Shown: piece by piece, positions 22,737 through 32,445 of the stretch
Layout of the letters: each line of letters opens with the position of its first letter
How positions within the stretch are numbered: position 1 is the stretch's first letter
DNA from: Nocardioides zeae
GTDB lineage: Bacteria; Actinomycetota; Actinomycetes; Propionibacteriales; Nocardioidaceae
DNA length: 64,000 bases
Assembly (NCBI RefSeq): GCF_030818655.1
Contig: NZ_JAUTAN010000001.1
Location: forward strand, 1,488,001 to 1,552,000
Direction: 5' to 3'
Notes under the pieces: model-generated
The model's input: the letters and a program-made list of their open reading frames with translations, nothing else
Databases searched by the model: none
Told to the model about the DNA's origin: nothing
Program-made: the position numbers and the translations under genes

Positions 22737-25610
22737 TCAGATCTCCGCGGCGACCGTCGTGTAGGCCACGATCCCGCGGTTGAGCAGGTCGCCCGCCTCC
22801 CGCGCCGTACGACGCAGGGTGGTGCTCGTCGTCGCGGCGGCGATCTGGTCGGTCACGTCGAGGAGCTGCTTGACGACGCGCACGAAGTCGCCGGCGGGCA
22901 TGCCGGTGGCCCGCAGGATGTCGTCGAGGTCGTCGCCCCGCGCCCACGCGTGGGCCGCCCAGGCGAACCCGGCGTCCGGCTCGCGCAGCTGGTCGAGCTT
23001 GTGGTGCTTCTCCAGCACGGACAGGTCGGCCCAGAGCCGACGCGTCAGGCTGACGGCCTCGGACACCTTCGCCGACGGCAGCCGCGGCCCGCGACCGTCG
23101 TCCGTGCGCCGAGCCTCGAACACCAGCACGGACAGGGCCGCCGCGAGGTCGGGTGCGTCGAGCCCCTCCCACGCGCCGAGGCGCAACGCCTCGGCCGCGA
23201 CGAGGTCGAGCTCCGAGTAGATGCGCATGAGCGCGCGCCCACGGTCCGTGACCGTCTCGCCGTCGAGGTAGTCGAGCGCCTTGAGCACGTCGCTGACCCG
23301 GTCGAACTGCCGCGCGATGGTGTTGGTGCGCGACTCGATGCGCCGCCGCAGGGTGGTCGCCTCCCGGTCGAGCTTGAACCAGCGTTCCGCCCACCGCGCG
23401 TGGGTCTCGCGGTCGGGACAGGAGTGGCAGGGGTGCGCCTTCATCTCGGCGCGCAGGCGCTCGACCTCGGCGGCCACGCGCTCGGGCCCGGTCCCGTGGC
23501 CGTCGGCCCCGGCCGTCCCACCGGCACGGCCCGACCGGCCCTCCCGGGCCGGCTCGACCGGCGGGGGCGGCGGCAGGTCGCGCACGTGGTTGGTGAGGTA
23601 CGCCGCGAGGTCGCGCCGCTGCTGGGGGTTGCGGCCGTCGAAGTTCTTGGGCATACGGATGCGGCTGGCGGCGCGCACGGGCTCCGGGAAGTCGATGAGA
23701 CCCAGGCGCCGCGACTGCCGGCCGACGGTCACGACCGAGGGCCGGGGCTCGTCGCGGCCCAGGCCGGGATCGGTCACCACGGCCCAACCGGCGAACTTGC
23801 CGCCCGGCACCTTGATGACGTCGCCGACCTTGAGCCGGGTCAGCGAGCCCACGACGTCCTCGCGCCGGTCGCTCCGGCGCGCCCGGGACCCCTCCTTCTC
23901 GGCCTCCGACACCCGGCGGCGGAGCGCGGCGTACTCCATGAAGTCGCCGCGGTCGCAGGTCGCGGCCTCGGCGTAGCCCGCGAGCGCCTCGTCGCTCTTG
24001 TGGAGCTGCCGGGCGAGGCCCACCACCGCCTTGTCGGCCTGGAACTGCGCGAACGAGCTCTCGAGGAGCTGCCGCGAGCGGTCGCGGCCGAAGCGGTGCA
24101 CGAGGTTGACGGCCATGTTGTAGGACGGCCGGAACGAGGAGCGGAGCGGGTAGGTGCGGGTCGACGCCAGGCCGGCGACGTCCGTCGGGTTCATGCCCTG
24201 CTGCCAGACGACGACCGCGTGGCCCTCGACGTCGAGCCCGCGGCGACCCGCGCGGCCCGTCAGCTGGGTGTACTCCCCCGGCGTGATGTCGGCGTGCGCC
24301 TCGCCGTTCCACTTCACCAGCTTCTCGAGGACCACGGTGCGGGCCGGCATGTTGATGCCCAGCGCCAGGGTCTCCGTGGCGAAGACCGCCCGCACCAGGC
24401 CGCGGACGAAGAGCTCCTCGACGCACTCCTTGAAGGTCGGGAGCATGCCGGCGTGGTGCGCCGCGACCCCGCGGGTCAGCCCCTCGAGGAAGGTCGCGTA
24501 GCCCAGCACCTGGCGGTCGGCGCGGGGCAGGTCGGCGCACCGCTCCTCGACGTAGGCGCGGATCTCCTTCTGCTCCTCGGCGTCGGTGAGCCAGAGGTCG
24601 GCGTCGAGGCACTGCGAGACGGCCGCGTCGCACCCGGCCCGGCTGAAGATGAAGGTGATGGCGGGCAGGAGCCCCTCGCGGTCGAGGCGCTGGACCACCT
24701 CGGCGCGGCTGGGGATCCACATGCGCCGGCCGTTCCCGACGTCGCGGCCGCGCCCCGCGCCCCCGCGGCCCTGGCTGCCGCCGTGGCGCTGGCCCTTGGG
24801 CGTGCGGCGGTCGCGGATCCGGCTGCTCGCCCAGTCGTCCCGGGCGATCTTGAGCAGGTGCGGGTTGACCTTCGCGCCGTCGCCGGCGAAACCGGCGCTG
24901 GCCGCCTCGTCGCTCCGCGCGAACAGGTCGTGCAGCTGCCGCCCCACGATGACGTGCTGGAAGAGCGGGACGGGACGGCGCTCCTCGACGATCGTCGTCG
25001 TGTCGCCGCGCACCGTGGCGAGCCACTCGCCGAACTCCTCTGCGTTGGACACCGTCGCCGACAGCGAGACCACCACCACCGACTCGGGGAGGTGGATGAT
25101 GACCTCCTCCCAGACGGCACCGCGGTTGCGATCGGCCAGGTAGTGCACCTCGTCCATCACCACGTAGCCGAGCTCGGACAGCGTGCGCGACCCGGCGTAG
25201 ATCATGTTGCGCAGCACCTCGGTCGTCATGACGACGATCGGCGCCTCGCCGTTGACCGCGTTGTCGCCGGTGAGCAGACCGACGCGGTCCGCGCCGTACC
25301 GGTCGACGAGGTCGTTGTACTTCTGGTTCGACAGCGCCTTGATGGGCGTCGTGTAGAAGCACTTGCGGCCCTCGGCCAGCGCCAGGTGCACCGCGAACTC
25401 GCCCACGACCGTCTTGCCGGAGCCGGTCGGGGCCGCGACGAGCACGCCGCGGCCGTCCTCCAGCTCGCGGCAGGCGCGCAGCTGGAAGTCGTCGAGGCCG
25501 AACGAGAAGCCCGCCGCGAAGTCGTGGAGCAGCGGGTGCGACTGGGACTTGCGGAACGCGGCGTACCGCTCGGCGGCGCTCGGCTCGGCGGTGTCGGACC
25601 GGTCGGTCAT
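22737..25610 (-). CDS. helY: DEAD/DEAH-box RNA helicase, Ski2-like (HelY)
   Basis: A 957-residue helicase. Walker A is APTGSGKT at about residues 59-66, with TTPIKALSNQKY, DEVHY (motif II) near 152 and SLSAT (motif III). The second RecA domain carries GINMPARTVV and GRAGRRG (motif VI). A C-terminal DSHCT region closes the protein. These are the parts of the Ski2/Mtr4 group, RNA unwinding enzymes working with nucleases. A Gly/Arg-rich insert lies near residues 280-300. The gene stands next to tatC as in M. tuberculosis (Rv2092c). The ATG is preceded by AAGGGGC. Confidence 0.95.
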   Translation of the reverse strand: MTDRSDTAEPSAAERYAAFRKSQSHPLLHDFAAGFSFGLDDFQLRACRELEDGRGVLVAAPTGSGKTVVGEFAVHLALAEGRKCFYTTPIKALSNQKYNDLVDRYGADRVGLLTGDNAVNGEAPIVVMTTEVLRNMIYAGSRTLSELGYVVMDEVHYLADRNRGAVWEEVIIHLPESVVVVSLSATVSNAEEFGEWLATVRGDTTTIVEERRPVPLFQHVIVGRQLHDLFARSDEAASAGFAGDGAKVNPHLLKIARDDWASSRIRDRRTPKGQRHGGSQGRGGAGRGRDVGNGRRMWIPSRAEVVQRLDREGLLPAITFIFSRAGCDAAVSQCLDADLWLTDAEEQKEIRAYVEERCADLPRADRQVLGYATFLEGLTRGVAAHHAGMLPTFKECVEELFVRGLVRAVFATETLALGINMPARTVVLEKLVKWNGEAHADITPGEYTQLTGRAGRRGLDVEGHAVVVWQQGMNPTDVAGLASTRTYPLRSSFRPSYNMAVNLVHRFGRDRSRQLLESSFAQFQADKAVVGLARQLHKSDEALAGYAEAATCDRGDFMEYAALRRRVSEAEKEGSRARRSDRREDVVGSLTRLKVGDVIKVPGGKFAGWAVVTDPGLGRDEPRPSVVTVGRQSRRLGLIDFPEPVRAASRIRMPKNFDGRNPQQRRDLAAYLTNHVRDLPPPPPVEPAREGRSGRAGGTAGADGHGTGPERVAAEVERLRAEMKAHPCHSCPDRETHARWAERWFKLDREATTLRRRIESRTNTIARQFDRVSDVLKALDYLDGETVTDRGRALMRIYSELDLVAAEALRLGAWEGLDAPDLAAALSVLVFEARRTDDGRGPRLPSAKVSEAVSLTRRLWADLSVLEKHHKLDQLREPDAGFAWAAHAWARGDDLDDILRATGMPAGDFVRVVKQLLDVTDQIAAATTSTTLRRTAREAGDLLNRGIVAYTTVAAEI

Positions 25611-25621
25611 GGGCAGCCCCT

Positions 25622-26488
25622 TCAGGCGATCACCGTGAGCGCCGCGGGAACGGCGGTCACGGTCAGCGGCAGGGAGCCCAAGGGCTCCCCGTCCGCGTAG
25701 GCGGTGATGTCGGCGGCGGCGATCGTCGCCGACCGGACCCGGTGGTGCTCGTAGGCCGGGTGGGTGGTGTGGGTGCCGCGGTAGAGGTGCGGGAACGCCC
25801 GCACGAGACCGCGGCGGTCGAGCGAGCGCACGACCACGACGTCGAGCAGCCCGTCGTCGGGCTCCGCGCCCTCGGTGATGCGCAGCCCACCGCCGAACGA
25901 CGAGGTGTTGCCGACGGCCGCGAGCACGCCCTCCACCGTACGCACGCGCCCGTCGAGCTCGAGCGTGTACCGCCGCGGCGCGAGGCTGCGGAGCTCGACG
26001 GCGGTCGCCGCGACGTACCGCAGCGGCCCCCGCGGCCAGGTCATGGCGTCGGCCCGCTCCGCGACGAGGGCGTCGAAGCCGCACGCCACGACGGTGGCGA
26101 CGTAGCGGTCACCGACCCGCGCGACGTCGAGCGTACGGCGCGGGCCCGCGATGATCCGGTCCGCCGCCGCCACCGGTGCGGTCGGCAGGCCGAGCTCGCG
26201 CGCGAGGTCGTTGCCCGTGCCGGCCGGCACGACCCCGAGCGGGATGCCCGCCGGCACGACGTGCTGCAGCGCGAGGTGGACCGTCCCGTCGCCGCCGCAT
26301 GCGACGAGGGCCTCGACGCCGTCGGCGACGGCCGCGCCGGCGAGACGCCGTGCCTCGTCGACGTCGCGACCGACCAGGTCCACGACGTCGAACCCGGCGT
26401 CGCGCAGGCGGGGCAGGACCACCGAGCGCGCGCGGGCGCCCCGGCCGCGACCCGCGCCGGGGTGGGTCAGGAGGGCGATCCGCCGCAC
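25622..26488 (-). CDS. Diacylglycerol kinase-family lipid kinase
   Basis: A 288-residue lipid kinase of the DAGK_cat family. The nucleotide-binding ACGGDGTVHLALQHVV at about residues 63-78 and GVVPAGTGNDLARELGLP at about 84-101 are clear. The C-terminal domain with GGGLRITEGAEPDDGLLDVVVV is typical. Members phosphorylate diacylglycerol or related lipids, or make lipid precursors such as those for PI-mannosides. Which lipid is not certain. The GTG at 26486-26488 is the most plausible start and is seven bases from the tatC stop. Confidence 0.9.
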   Translation of the reverse strand: MRRIALLTHPGAGRGRGARARSVVLPRLRDAGFDVVDLVGRDVDEARRLAGAAVADGVEALVACGGDGTVHLALQHVVPAGIPLGVVPAGTGNDLARELGLPTAPVAAADRIIAGPRRTLDVARVGDRYVATVVACGFDALVAERADAMTWPRGPLRYVAATAVELRSLAPRRYTLELDGRVRTVEGVLAAVGNTSSFGGGLRITEGAEPDDGLLDVVVVRSLDRRGLVRAFPHLYRGTHTTHPAYEHHRVRSATIAAADITAYADGEPLGSLPLTVTAVPAALTVIA

Positions 26489-26495
26489 CGCCGCC

Positions 26496-27335
26496 TCAGA
26501 TCGGCGACGGTTCGTCGGGCGACAGCCCGGAGTACGGCGACCGCGCGGCCTTGCGCTTGTCGAGGACCCGCGCGATGACCTCCGAGACGCCGACGAGGGC
26601 ACACATGGGGAGCGCGAGGAAGAGCATCGTGAACGGGTCGGTCGAGGGCGTGGCGATGGCCGCGAAGACGAAGATGCCGATGACGAACCACGGCCGGTAC
26701 TGCCCGATGACCCGCCCCGGCAGCAGGCCGGTCAGGTTGAGCAGGATGAGGAAGACCGGGATCTCGAAGGAGATCCCGAAGACCAGCAGCGTGCGCACCA
26801 GGAACGAGAAGTAGTCACCGAACTCGACCAGGTTGGTGAGGTCGGCCTGGGTGAACCCGATGAGGATCTCGAGGCCCTTGGGCAGCGTCAGGTAGCCCAC
26901 CAGCACGCCGATCATGAAGAGCGGACCGGCGAACGCGGCGAAGACGCGGCTCCACTTGCGCTCGTGGGCGTGCAGCCCCGGGAGGATGAACGACCAGATC
27001 TGGTGCAGCCAGTACGGGCTGGTCACCACGAGGGCGGCCATGCCGCAGAGCTTGAGGTAGAGCACGAGCGGCCCACCGACGCCGGCGATGGTCGCCTGGG
27101 TGTCGGTGCCACCGCCGAGCCGCTCCGCCGCCTGCTTGTAGGGGTCGAAGACGAGCGCGAAGATCTGGTCGAAGAAGAAGAGCGCGACGACCAGAGCCAC
27201 GACCCAGGCGGTGACGGCGCGCATCACGCGACCGCGCAGCTCCCGCAGGTGGTCGGAGAGCGCCATGCGGCCGTCGTCGCCGACGGAGTGGACCGGGCGG
27301 ACCGAGTAGAAGCGCAGGAGTCCCTTGATAGCCAC
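26496..27335 (-). CDS. tatC: Sec-independent protein translocase TatC
   Basis: A 279-residue membrane receptor for twin-arginine signal peptides. Six transmembrane helices are visible, with the MALSDHLRELRGRVM start of the core and FVFAAIATPSTDPFTMLFLALPMCAL near the end as in the family. The GTG start at 27333-27335 gives a 24-residue N-terminal tail (VAIKGLLRFYSVRPVHSVGDDGR) comparable to the one in mycobacteria. ATG at 27264-27266 is an alternative. It is 17 bases behind tatA. Confidence 0.93.
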   Translation of the reverse strand: MAIKGLLRFYSVRPVHSVGDDGRMALSDHLRELRGRVMRAVTAWVVALVVALFFFDQIFALVFDPYKQAAERLGGGTDTQATIAGVGGPLVLYLKLCGMAALVVTSPYWLHQIWSFILPGLHAHERKWSRVFAAFAGPLFMIGVLVGYLTLPKGLEILIGFTQADLTNLVEFGDYFSFLVRTLLVFGISFEIPVFLILLNLTGLLPGRVIGQYRPWFVIGIFVFAAIATPSTDPFTMLFLALPMCALVGVSEVIARVLDKRKAARSPYSGLSPDEPSPI

Positions 27336-27352
27336 GGAGGACGGTGCGGAGG

Positions 27353-27652
27353 TCAGCCGTTGGTGGTGTCGCGACGCTCCTGGCGCACGGCCTCGGCGTC
27401 CTCCACCTGGCGGGCCTCGAGCGGGCGCGTGGCGGGGTCGGCGGCGGTGCCGCGGTCCTTCGCGTCCTTCTCGTCGTCGTCGTCGATCAGACCCTTGGTC
27501 TCCGACTTGAAGATGCGGAGCGCCTGGCCGGTGCCGCGGGCGAGCTCGGGGAGCTTCTTGGCGCCGAAGAGCAGCACGATCACCAGGATGATCAGGACGA
27601 GCTCCCACCCTCCCGGCATGGCGATGAGTGGCTGGACCACGATGTTCCTCAC
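27353..27652 (-). CDS. tatA: Sec-independent protein translocase TatA
   Basis: A small membrane subunit that multimerises to form the Tat channel. One transmembrane helix ([20 protein letters not shown]) is followed by an amphipathic helix ([24 protein letters not shown]) and an acidic, disordered tail. The GTG at 27652 is the longest start. GTG 27640 or ATG 27619 would remove four or eleven residues, and the choice is open. Together with tatC and no tatB here, this is the usual actinobacterial arrangement. Confidence 0.9.
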   Translation of the reverse strand: MRNIVVQPLIAMPGGWELVLIILVIVLLFGAKKLPELARGTGQALRIFKSETKGLIDDDDEKDAKDRGTAADPATRPLEARQVEDAEAVRQERRDTTNG

Positions 27653-27688
27653 AGACTGTCGGAGACGGCTCGTCCACTGTACGCGACG

Positions 27689-28693
27689 TCAGGCGTACAG
27701 GCTGAGCGTCTCCTGTGCACGGGCGGTGAACGCCGAGGCGAGCTCGGCGGGGGCCAGCACCGACACGTGCGGGGCGTGCCGCGAGACCAGCCGCACCAGC
27801 CACCGCGGGTCGACGACGTGGAGGTCGACCTCCGACCGGCCGTCGGCGCGCTCGCGCTGCGCGACGACGGGGAGGTAGTCGGGCAGCCAGCGCACCTCGG
27901 CGTCGAGGAGCAGCGTCGCCAGCGGGCTGTCGGCGGGCGGCACGAACGGCTCGAACGTGGCCTCCGCCTGCGTCGCCCCGGCGCCCGTCGCGGTGGCGTC
28001 GGCCCGGACGCGCACGGCCGAGTCGAGCGTGCGGGCCTCGACGATGCGGTCGACGCGGAAGGTGCGCGGCGCGTCGGCGGCGTGGCACCAGGCGTCGAGG
28101 TAGGCGACGTTCCCGTGCTCGGTGACGAGGTGCGGGTCGACCGTGCGCTCGACGACCTCGTCGCGCGACGGCACGTGGTAGCGCAGCAGCACCTGCCGCT
28201 CGGCGGCCACCGCCTGCTCCAGCTGCGCCCGCACGTCGGCGGCCGGGTCCACGCCCGAGCCGTCCTCCCCCGCGTCGATCGCCGCCTCGTCGCCGAGGGC
28301 GGCCTCCAGCTTGTGCAGCACCCGGTCCACGACGTCCCGGGCGTCGGCCTCCGCTGACCCGCGTACGACGCGGAGCGCCACCACGAGGGCGGAGGCCTCG
28401 GTCGGCGAGAGCCGCAGCGGGCGGTCCAGGTAGTCCGCGTTCGACATGCGGATCAGCCGGTCGCCGTCCGGCTGCACCAGCGCCGAGATGTCGACGTCGA
28501 TGAGGTCGTCCGGGTAGCCGCCGGGCAGGCCGCACATGAAGAGGACGTGGAGGTCCTTGACGATCTGCTGCGGGGTCAGCCCGAGGTCCCGCGCCGCCTC
28601 CTCGACGTGCACGGTGCCGCGCGCGTTGAGGTAGGGCACCAGGGCGAGCATGCGGCCGACCTGCTCGCGGGCGCCGGTGCCGGTGGTGCTCAT
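27689..28693 (-). CDS. pafC: PafC, WYL-domain transcriptional regulator
   Basis: A 334-residue partner of PafB. A winged-helix start (REQVGRMLALVPYLNARGTVHVEEAARDLGLTPQQIVKDLHVLFMCGLPGG) is followed by a WYL domain (about residues 160-230) and a C-terminal WCX region. In mycobacteria PafBC is the activator of the LexA-independent DNA damage response. The GTG/ATG region overlaps the pafB stop by four bases. Separate pafB and pafC genes are seen here, unlike fused versions in some relatives. Confidence 0.93.
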   Translation of the reverse strand: MSTTGTGAREQVGRMLALVPYLNARGTVHVEEAARDLGLTPQQIVKDLHVLFMCGLPGGYPDDLIDVDISALVQPDGDRLIRMSNADYLDRPLRLSPTEASALVVALRVVRGSAEADARDVVDRVLHKLEAALGDEAAIDAGEDGSGVDPAADVRAQLEQAVAAERQVLLRYHVPSRDEVVERTVDPHLVTEHGNVAYLDAWCHAADAPRTFRVDRIVEARTLDSAVRVRADATATGAGATQAEATFEPFVPPADSPLATLLLDAEVRWLPDYLPVVAQRERADGRSEVDLHVVDPRWLVRLVSRHAPHVSVLAPAELASAFTARAQETLSLYA

Positions 28694-29721
28694 GCGGGCT
28701 CCTCCTCGGGACGGTCCGTCGGGTCGAGCGCGGCGCGCAGGGCCGCCACGACGTCGTCACGCAGGGCGGGCGGGCCCTCGACGACGACGTCGGGTCCGTG
28801 CTCGAGCACGAGCCGCAGCGCGACGGGACCCGACCAGGGCAGCGTGACGCGGTCCCACCCGTCGGTGCCGTCCGGCCCGAGCACGCCGGGCTCGGTGCTC
28901 GTGGCGTCGCGCCGCAGCGCGAACCCGACCCCGCGGCGTACCAGCAGCACCGCGGGGTCCCCCGTCGGGGGCGCGGGCCGCAGCCGCCGGGCGACCTCGG
29001 AGACGTCCACGCCGGCGGGGGGCACGAAGGCGTCGCGGCGCCCCACGGCGCGCGCGGTGCCGACGATGCGCGACAGCCGGAACACGCGCTCGGCGTCCCG
29101 GTCGGTGTCGAGACCGACGGCGTACCAGCGGCTGCCGTAGCGCACGAGGCCCCACGGCTGGAGGTGACGGCGGGTCGGCGTCGCGTCGCGACGTCCCCGG
29201 TAGTCGAACTCGACCGCCGTGCGGGAGTGCACGGCCTCGACCATCACCTCGAACGAGGGCTCCTCCGCACCGACGCGCGGCACGGCGACGCCGAGGTCGG
29301 CGGCGTCGATCGACTCGGCCGCCTCGGTCTCGGGATCGCCCTCCGATCCGCGCCGGGCTGCCGTCAGCTTGCGCAGACCGGTGCGTGCGGCGTCGGACAG
29401 CCGGGCGCTCTGCCAGACCTGCGTCGCGACACCGAGCACCGCCGCCTCGTCCGGCTCCAGGGCGATCTCCGGCAGCGCGAACTCCGCGGCCGGCACCCGG
29501 TAGCCCAGCTCGTCCTCGAAGAGCGGGTCGAACGACCCGACCTCGACCGGTACGCCGAGCCCGCGGAGCTCGTCCTTGTCGCGCTCGAAGGCGCGGTCGA
29601 ACGCCGCGTCGCCGAGGTCGGCGTAGAGCTCCGCCCGGATCCGTGCCTTGGAGACGAAGCCCCGCTGCACGAGCAGCATGATGAGCAGCTTCATGAGCCG
29701 CTCGCTGCGCCGTCCGCTCAT
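28690..29721 (-). CDS. pafB: PafB, WYL-domain transcriptional regulator
   Basis: A 343-residue regulator with an N-terminal winged helix (RSERLMKLLIMLLVQRGFVSKARIRAEL) and a WYL domain (VEFDYRGRRDATPTRRHLQPWGLVRYGSRWYAVGLDTDRDAERVFRLSRI, about residues 170-220), then a WCX domain. With PafC it makes a DNA-damage-responsive activator. The name comes from its position next to pafA, not from a proteasome function. The ATG at 29719-29721 lies 27 bases behind the FKBP gene. Confidence 0.94.
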   Translation of the reverse strand: MSGRRSERLMKLLIMLLVQRGFVSKARIRAELYADLGDAAFDRAFERDKDELRGLGVPVEVGSFDPLFEDELGYRVPAAEFALPEIALEPDEAAVLGVATQVWQSARLSDAARTGLRKLTAARRGSEGDPETEAAESIDAADLGVAVPRVGAEEPSFEVMVEAVHSRTAVEFDYRGRRDATPTRRHLQPWGLVRYGSRWYAVGLDTDRDAERVFRLSRIVGTARAVGRRDAFVPPAGVDVSEVARRLRPAPPTGDPAVLLVRRGVGFALRRDATSTEPGVLGPDGTDGWDRVTLPWSGPVALRLVLEHGPDVVVEGPPALRDDVVAALRAALDPTDRPEEEPA

Positions 29722-29748
29722 GGCCGGGTCATCGGATCGCGCGTCGCG

Positions 29749-30900
29749 TCACTCGGTGGCCGGCGCGCTCGGGTCGACGGGCGCCTCGGTCGACTCCGTG
29801 GCGGCCGGGTCCGTGGTAGCCGGGTCCGTGGCCGCCGGGTCGGTCGGCTCGGTCTCGGCAGGCGCCTCGGGGAGCACGACGGATCCGAGCACGTCGACGA
29901 CGAAGTAGAGCGTGTCGGTGCCCGAGATGCCCGCCTGCTCGTTGCCCGCCTCGCCGTAGCCGAGCTCCGGCGGGATCCCGAGCACGACGCGGGTGCCGGC
30001 CTTGAGCCCGACGAGCGCCTCGTTCCAGCCCTCGATCACACCGGCGTTCGGTCCGCCCACCACGAAGGCGCGCGGCAGACCGCCCGAGTAGGACTCGTCG
30101 AAGGGCGCCTCGCCGCCGAAGGTCTGACCGAGGTAGTTGGCGACCAGCAGCGCACCCTCCTCGACGACGGGGCCGTCACCCTCGACGAGCGTGGCGACCT
30201 GCAGCTCGTCGGTCGGCTCGGCCGCTCCCTCGAAGTCGAAGCCGGTGACCTCGTCGCCGCTCTCCACGAGGGTCGGCAGACCCTCGGGGGCGGCCTCCTC
30301 GGTGCCCTCCGGGCCGTCGAGGGCCACGGCGAGGACGTCGATGACGTAGACGACGGGGTCGCGGTTGCCGATGCCGATGTTCGCCTGGCCGTCGCCGCCG
30401 AACGCGTTCTCGTAGTCCGACACCACGACGACCCGCGACCCGGCCTTCACGCCCTCGAGGCTGTCGGCGATCGACGCCGGCATCGCGTTCGTGAGCGGGT
30501 CGAGCAGCAGGGACGCCGCCGTCTGCTGGAGCGCGGCAGCGACCGTGGTGGACGGCGCCTCGGAGGACACGGGCACGATGCCCGGGTCACCGAACTCGTA
30601 GGTCGAGAAGGCCTCCTGGCCCGTGATGCCGTTGCCGATCCACGCCTGGAGGACGACGTCGGAGCCCTCCTCGACGGTCTGGCCGTCGCCCTCGATCACG
30701 GTCTTCGAGCCGAACCCCTCGGGCGACAGCTCCCCGTCGATCTCGACCTCGGGCGCGAGCCCGAGCTCCCCGCTGACGGTGACCTGGTCGAGGCCCGCGT
30801 CCTGGTCGTCGGAGTCGCCGCACGCGGCGAGCGCGGTCAGCGGCAGGACCGCGGCGAGGAACGCGCCGGACACACGGCGGACGGACCGGGAAGTGCGCAC
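29749..30900 (-). CDS. Lipoprotein with two FKBP-type peptidyl-prolyl isomerase domains
   Basis: A 383-residue secreted lipoprotein. A signal peptide ends in the lipobox LAAC, with Cys27 as the acylated residue. Two FKBP-like domains follow, at about 45-175 and 205-340. The second has the usual FKBP residues (VIEGWNEALVGLKAGTRVVLGIPPELGYG), while the first is more diverged. The tail is a Pro/Thr/Ala-rich stretch. It may fold exported proteins at the cell surface. FKBP genes sit in this position next to pafA in other actinobacteria. The GTG start at 30898-30900 is chosen because the signal peptide begins there. Confidence 0.87.
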   Translation of the reverse strand: MRTSRSVRRVSGAFLAAVLPLTALAACGDSDDQDAGLDQVTVSGELGLAPEVEIDGELSPEGFGSKTVIEGDGQTVEEGSDVVLQAWIGNGITGQEAFSTYEFGDPGIVPVSSEAPSTTVAAALQQTAASLLLDPLTNAMPASIADSLEGVKAGSRVVVVSDYENAFGGDGQANIGIGNRDPVVYVIDVLAVALDGPEGTEEAAPEGLPTLVESGDEVTGFDFEGAAEPTDELQVATLVEGDGPVVEEGALLVANYLGQTFGGEAPFDESYSGGLPRAFVVGGPNAGVIEGWNEALVGLKAGTRVVLGIPPELGYGEAGNEQAGISGTDTLYFVVDVLGSVVLPEAPAETEPTDPAATDPATTDPAATESTEAPVDPSAPATE

Positions 30901-30987
30901 GAGGTCACCCTTCGTCTCGAATCGGCAAGGAACCGCGGTCACCTTACCGACCCGGGTGGCGTCGCTCGGGCGGCGTACCCCCTCCGG

Positions 30988-32349
30988 TCACATCCCGTCG
31001 ATGAGGCGCTGGACGCGCTCGTCCTCCGAGCGGAAGGGGTCCTTGCACAGGACGGTGCGCTGGGCCTGGTCGTTGAGCTTGAGGTGCACCCAGTCGACCG
31101 TGAAGTCGCGGCGGCGCTCCTGGGCCTTCTTGATGAACTCGCCGCGCAGGCGGGCCCGCGTGGTCTGCGGCGGCACCGACTTGGCCTGCAGGATCTCGAT
31201 GTCGGTGGTGACGCGGGCCGCCTTGCCGCGGTTCTGGAGCAGGTAGAACAACCCGCGGTCCCGCCGGATGTCGTGGTAGGCCAGGTCCAGCTGGGCGATG
31301 CGGGGGTGGCTCATCGGCAGCCCGTGCTTCGCGCGGTAGGCCTCGATGAGCTTCCACTTGATGACCCAGTCGATCTCGGTGTCGACGAGCCCGAGGTCGT
31401 CCGACTCCACGGCCTTGATGCCGCGCTCCCAGAGATCGAGCACCCGCTCGATGAGCGGGGTCGAGATGCCGCGGCGGTCGACGAAGTCACGCGCCTTCGC
31501 GAGGTACTCCGACTGGATCTCCAGCGCGCTCGCCTCCCGCCCGTTCGCGAGCCGCACCCGTCGCTGGCCGGACAGGTCGTGGGAGATCTCGCGGATCGCA
31601 CGGATCGGGTTCTCGAGCGTGAGGTCGCGCATGACGACCCCCTCCTCGATCATCCGGAGCACCAGGTCGCAGCTGGCCACCTTCAGCATCGTGGTGGTCT
31701 CGCTCATGTTGGAGTCGCCGACGATGACGTGCAGGCGGCGGTACCGCTCCGCGTCCGCGTGCGGCTCGTCCCGCGTGTTGATGATGGGGCGGCTGCGCGT
31801 CGTCGCGCTGCTGACGCCCTCCCAGATGTGCTCCGCCCGCTGGCTGACGGTGTACGTCGCACCCCGCGGCGTGTGCGTGATCTTGCCGGCACCGACGACG
31901 ATCTGCCGGGTGACGAGGAACGGGATGAGGACGTCCGCGAGGCGGCTGAACTCCCCCGCCCGGCTCACCAAGTAGTTCTCGTGGCAGCCGTAGGAGTTGC
32001 CCGCGGAGTCGGTGTTGTTCTTGAAGAGGTAGATGTCGCCGGCGATGCCCTCGTCGTGGAGGCGCTGCTCGGCGTCGACGAGCAGGCCCTCGAGCACCCG
32101 CTCCCCGGCCTTGTCGTGGGCCACCAGCTCCGCGATGTCGTCGCACTCGGGCGTCGCGTACTCCGGGTGGCTGCCGACGTCCAGGTAGAGCCGGGCCCCG
32201 TTGCGGAGGAAGACGTTGCTGCTGCGGCCCCAGGAGACGACGCGGCGGAAGAGGTAGCGCGCCACCTCGTCGGGGCTGAGCCGTCGCTGCCCGCGGAACG
32301 TGCAGGTGACCCCGTACTCGTTCTCGATGCCGAAGATGCGACGGTCCAT
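30988..32349 (-). CDS. pafA: Pup-protein ligase PafA
   Basis: A 453-residue ligase that joins the deamidated C-terminal Glu of Pup to lysines of target proteins, using [23 protein letters not shown] and [16 protein letters not shown] (with the catalytic Asp) match the glutamine-synthetase-like active site, followed by [45 protein letters not shown] and a basic C-terminal domain. The length agrees with the family. It is separated from prcA by 96 bases holding a hairpin, so it starts a new transcript. Confidence 0.97.
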   Translation of the reverse strand: MDRRIFGIENEYGVTCTFRGQRRLSPDEVARYLFRRVVSWGRSSNVFLRNGARLYLDVGSHPEYATPECDDIAELVAHDKAGERVLEGLLVDAEQRLHDEGIAGDIYLFKNNTDSAGNSYGCHENYLVSRAGEFSRLADVLIPFLVTRQIVVGAGKITHTPRGATYTVSQRAEHIWEGVSSATTRSRPIINTRDEPHADAERYRRLHVIVGDSNMSETTTMLKVASCDLVLRMIEEGVVMRDLTLENPIRAIREISHDLSGQRRVRLANGREASALEIQSEYLAKARDFVDRRGISTPLIERVLDLWERGIKAVESDDLGLVDTEIDWVIKWKLIEAYRAKHGLPMSHPRIAQLDLAYHDIRRDRGLFYLLQNRGKAARVTTDIEILQAKSVPPQTTRARLRGEFIKKAQERRRDFTVDWVHLKLNDQAQRTVLCKDPFRSEDERVQRLIDGM

Positions 32350-32378
32350 GACCGAACGATACGGCGCCCGTGGTGACG

Positions 32379-32417
32379 ACGGGGGCGACACGACGAGTTC
32401 CGTCGCGCCGCCCCCGT
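32379..32417 (-). terminator. Terminator hairpin behind prcA
   Basis: ACGGGGGCG (32379-32387) pairs with CGCCCCCGT (32409-32417), with further partial pairing inside. It lies 28 bases past the prcA stop and before the pafA start, so it likely ends the proteasome transcript. Confidence 0.6.
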
Positions 32418-32445
32418 TGCGAGCCCGTGGGGTGGAAGGCCCAGG

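Noticed and set aside
22278..25700. A plus-strand open frame of 1140 codons
   Set aside because: It is the antisense of the acetyltransferase and helY genes and shows no domain pattern.
28798..32376. A plus-strand open frame of almost 1200 codons
   Set aside because: It runs opposite pafB, the FKBP lipoprotein and pafA, all of which have clear family motifs. Its translation is low-complexity Arg/Asp/Val, typical of antisense frames in GC-rich DNA.
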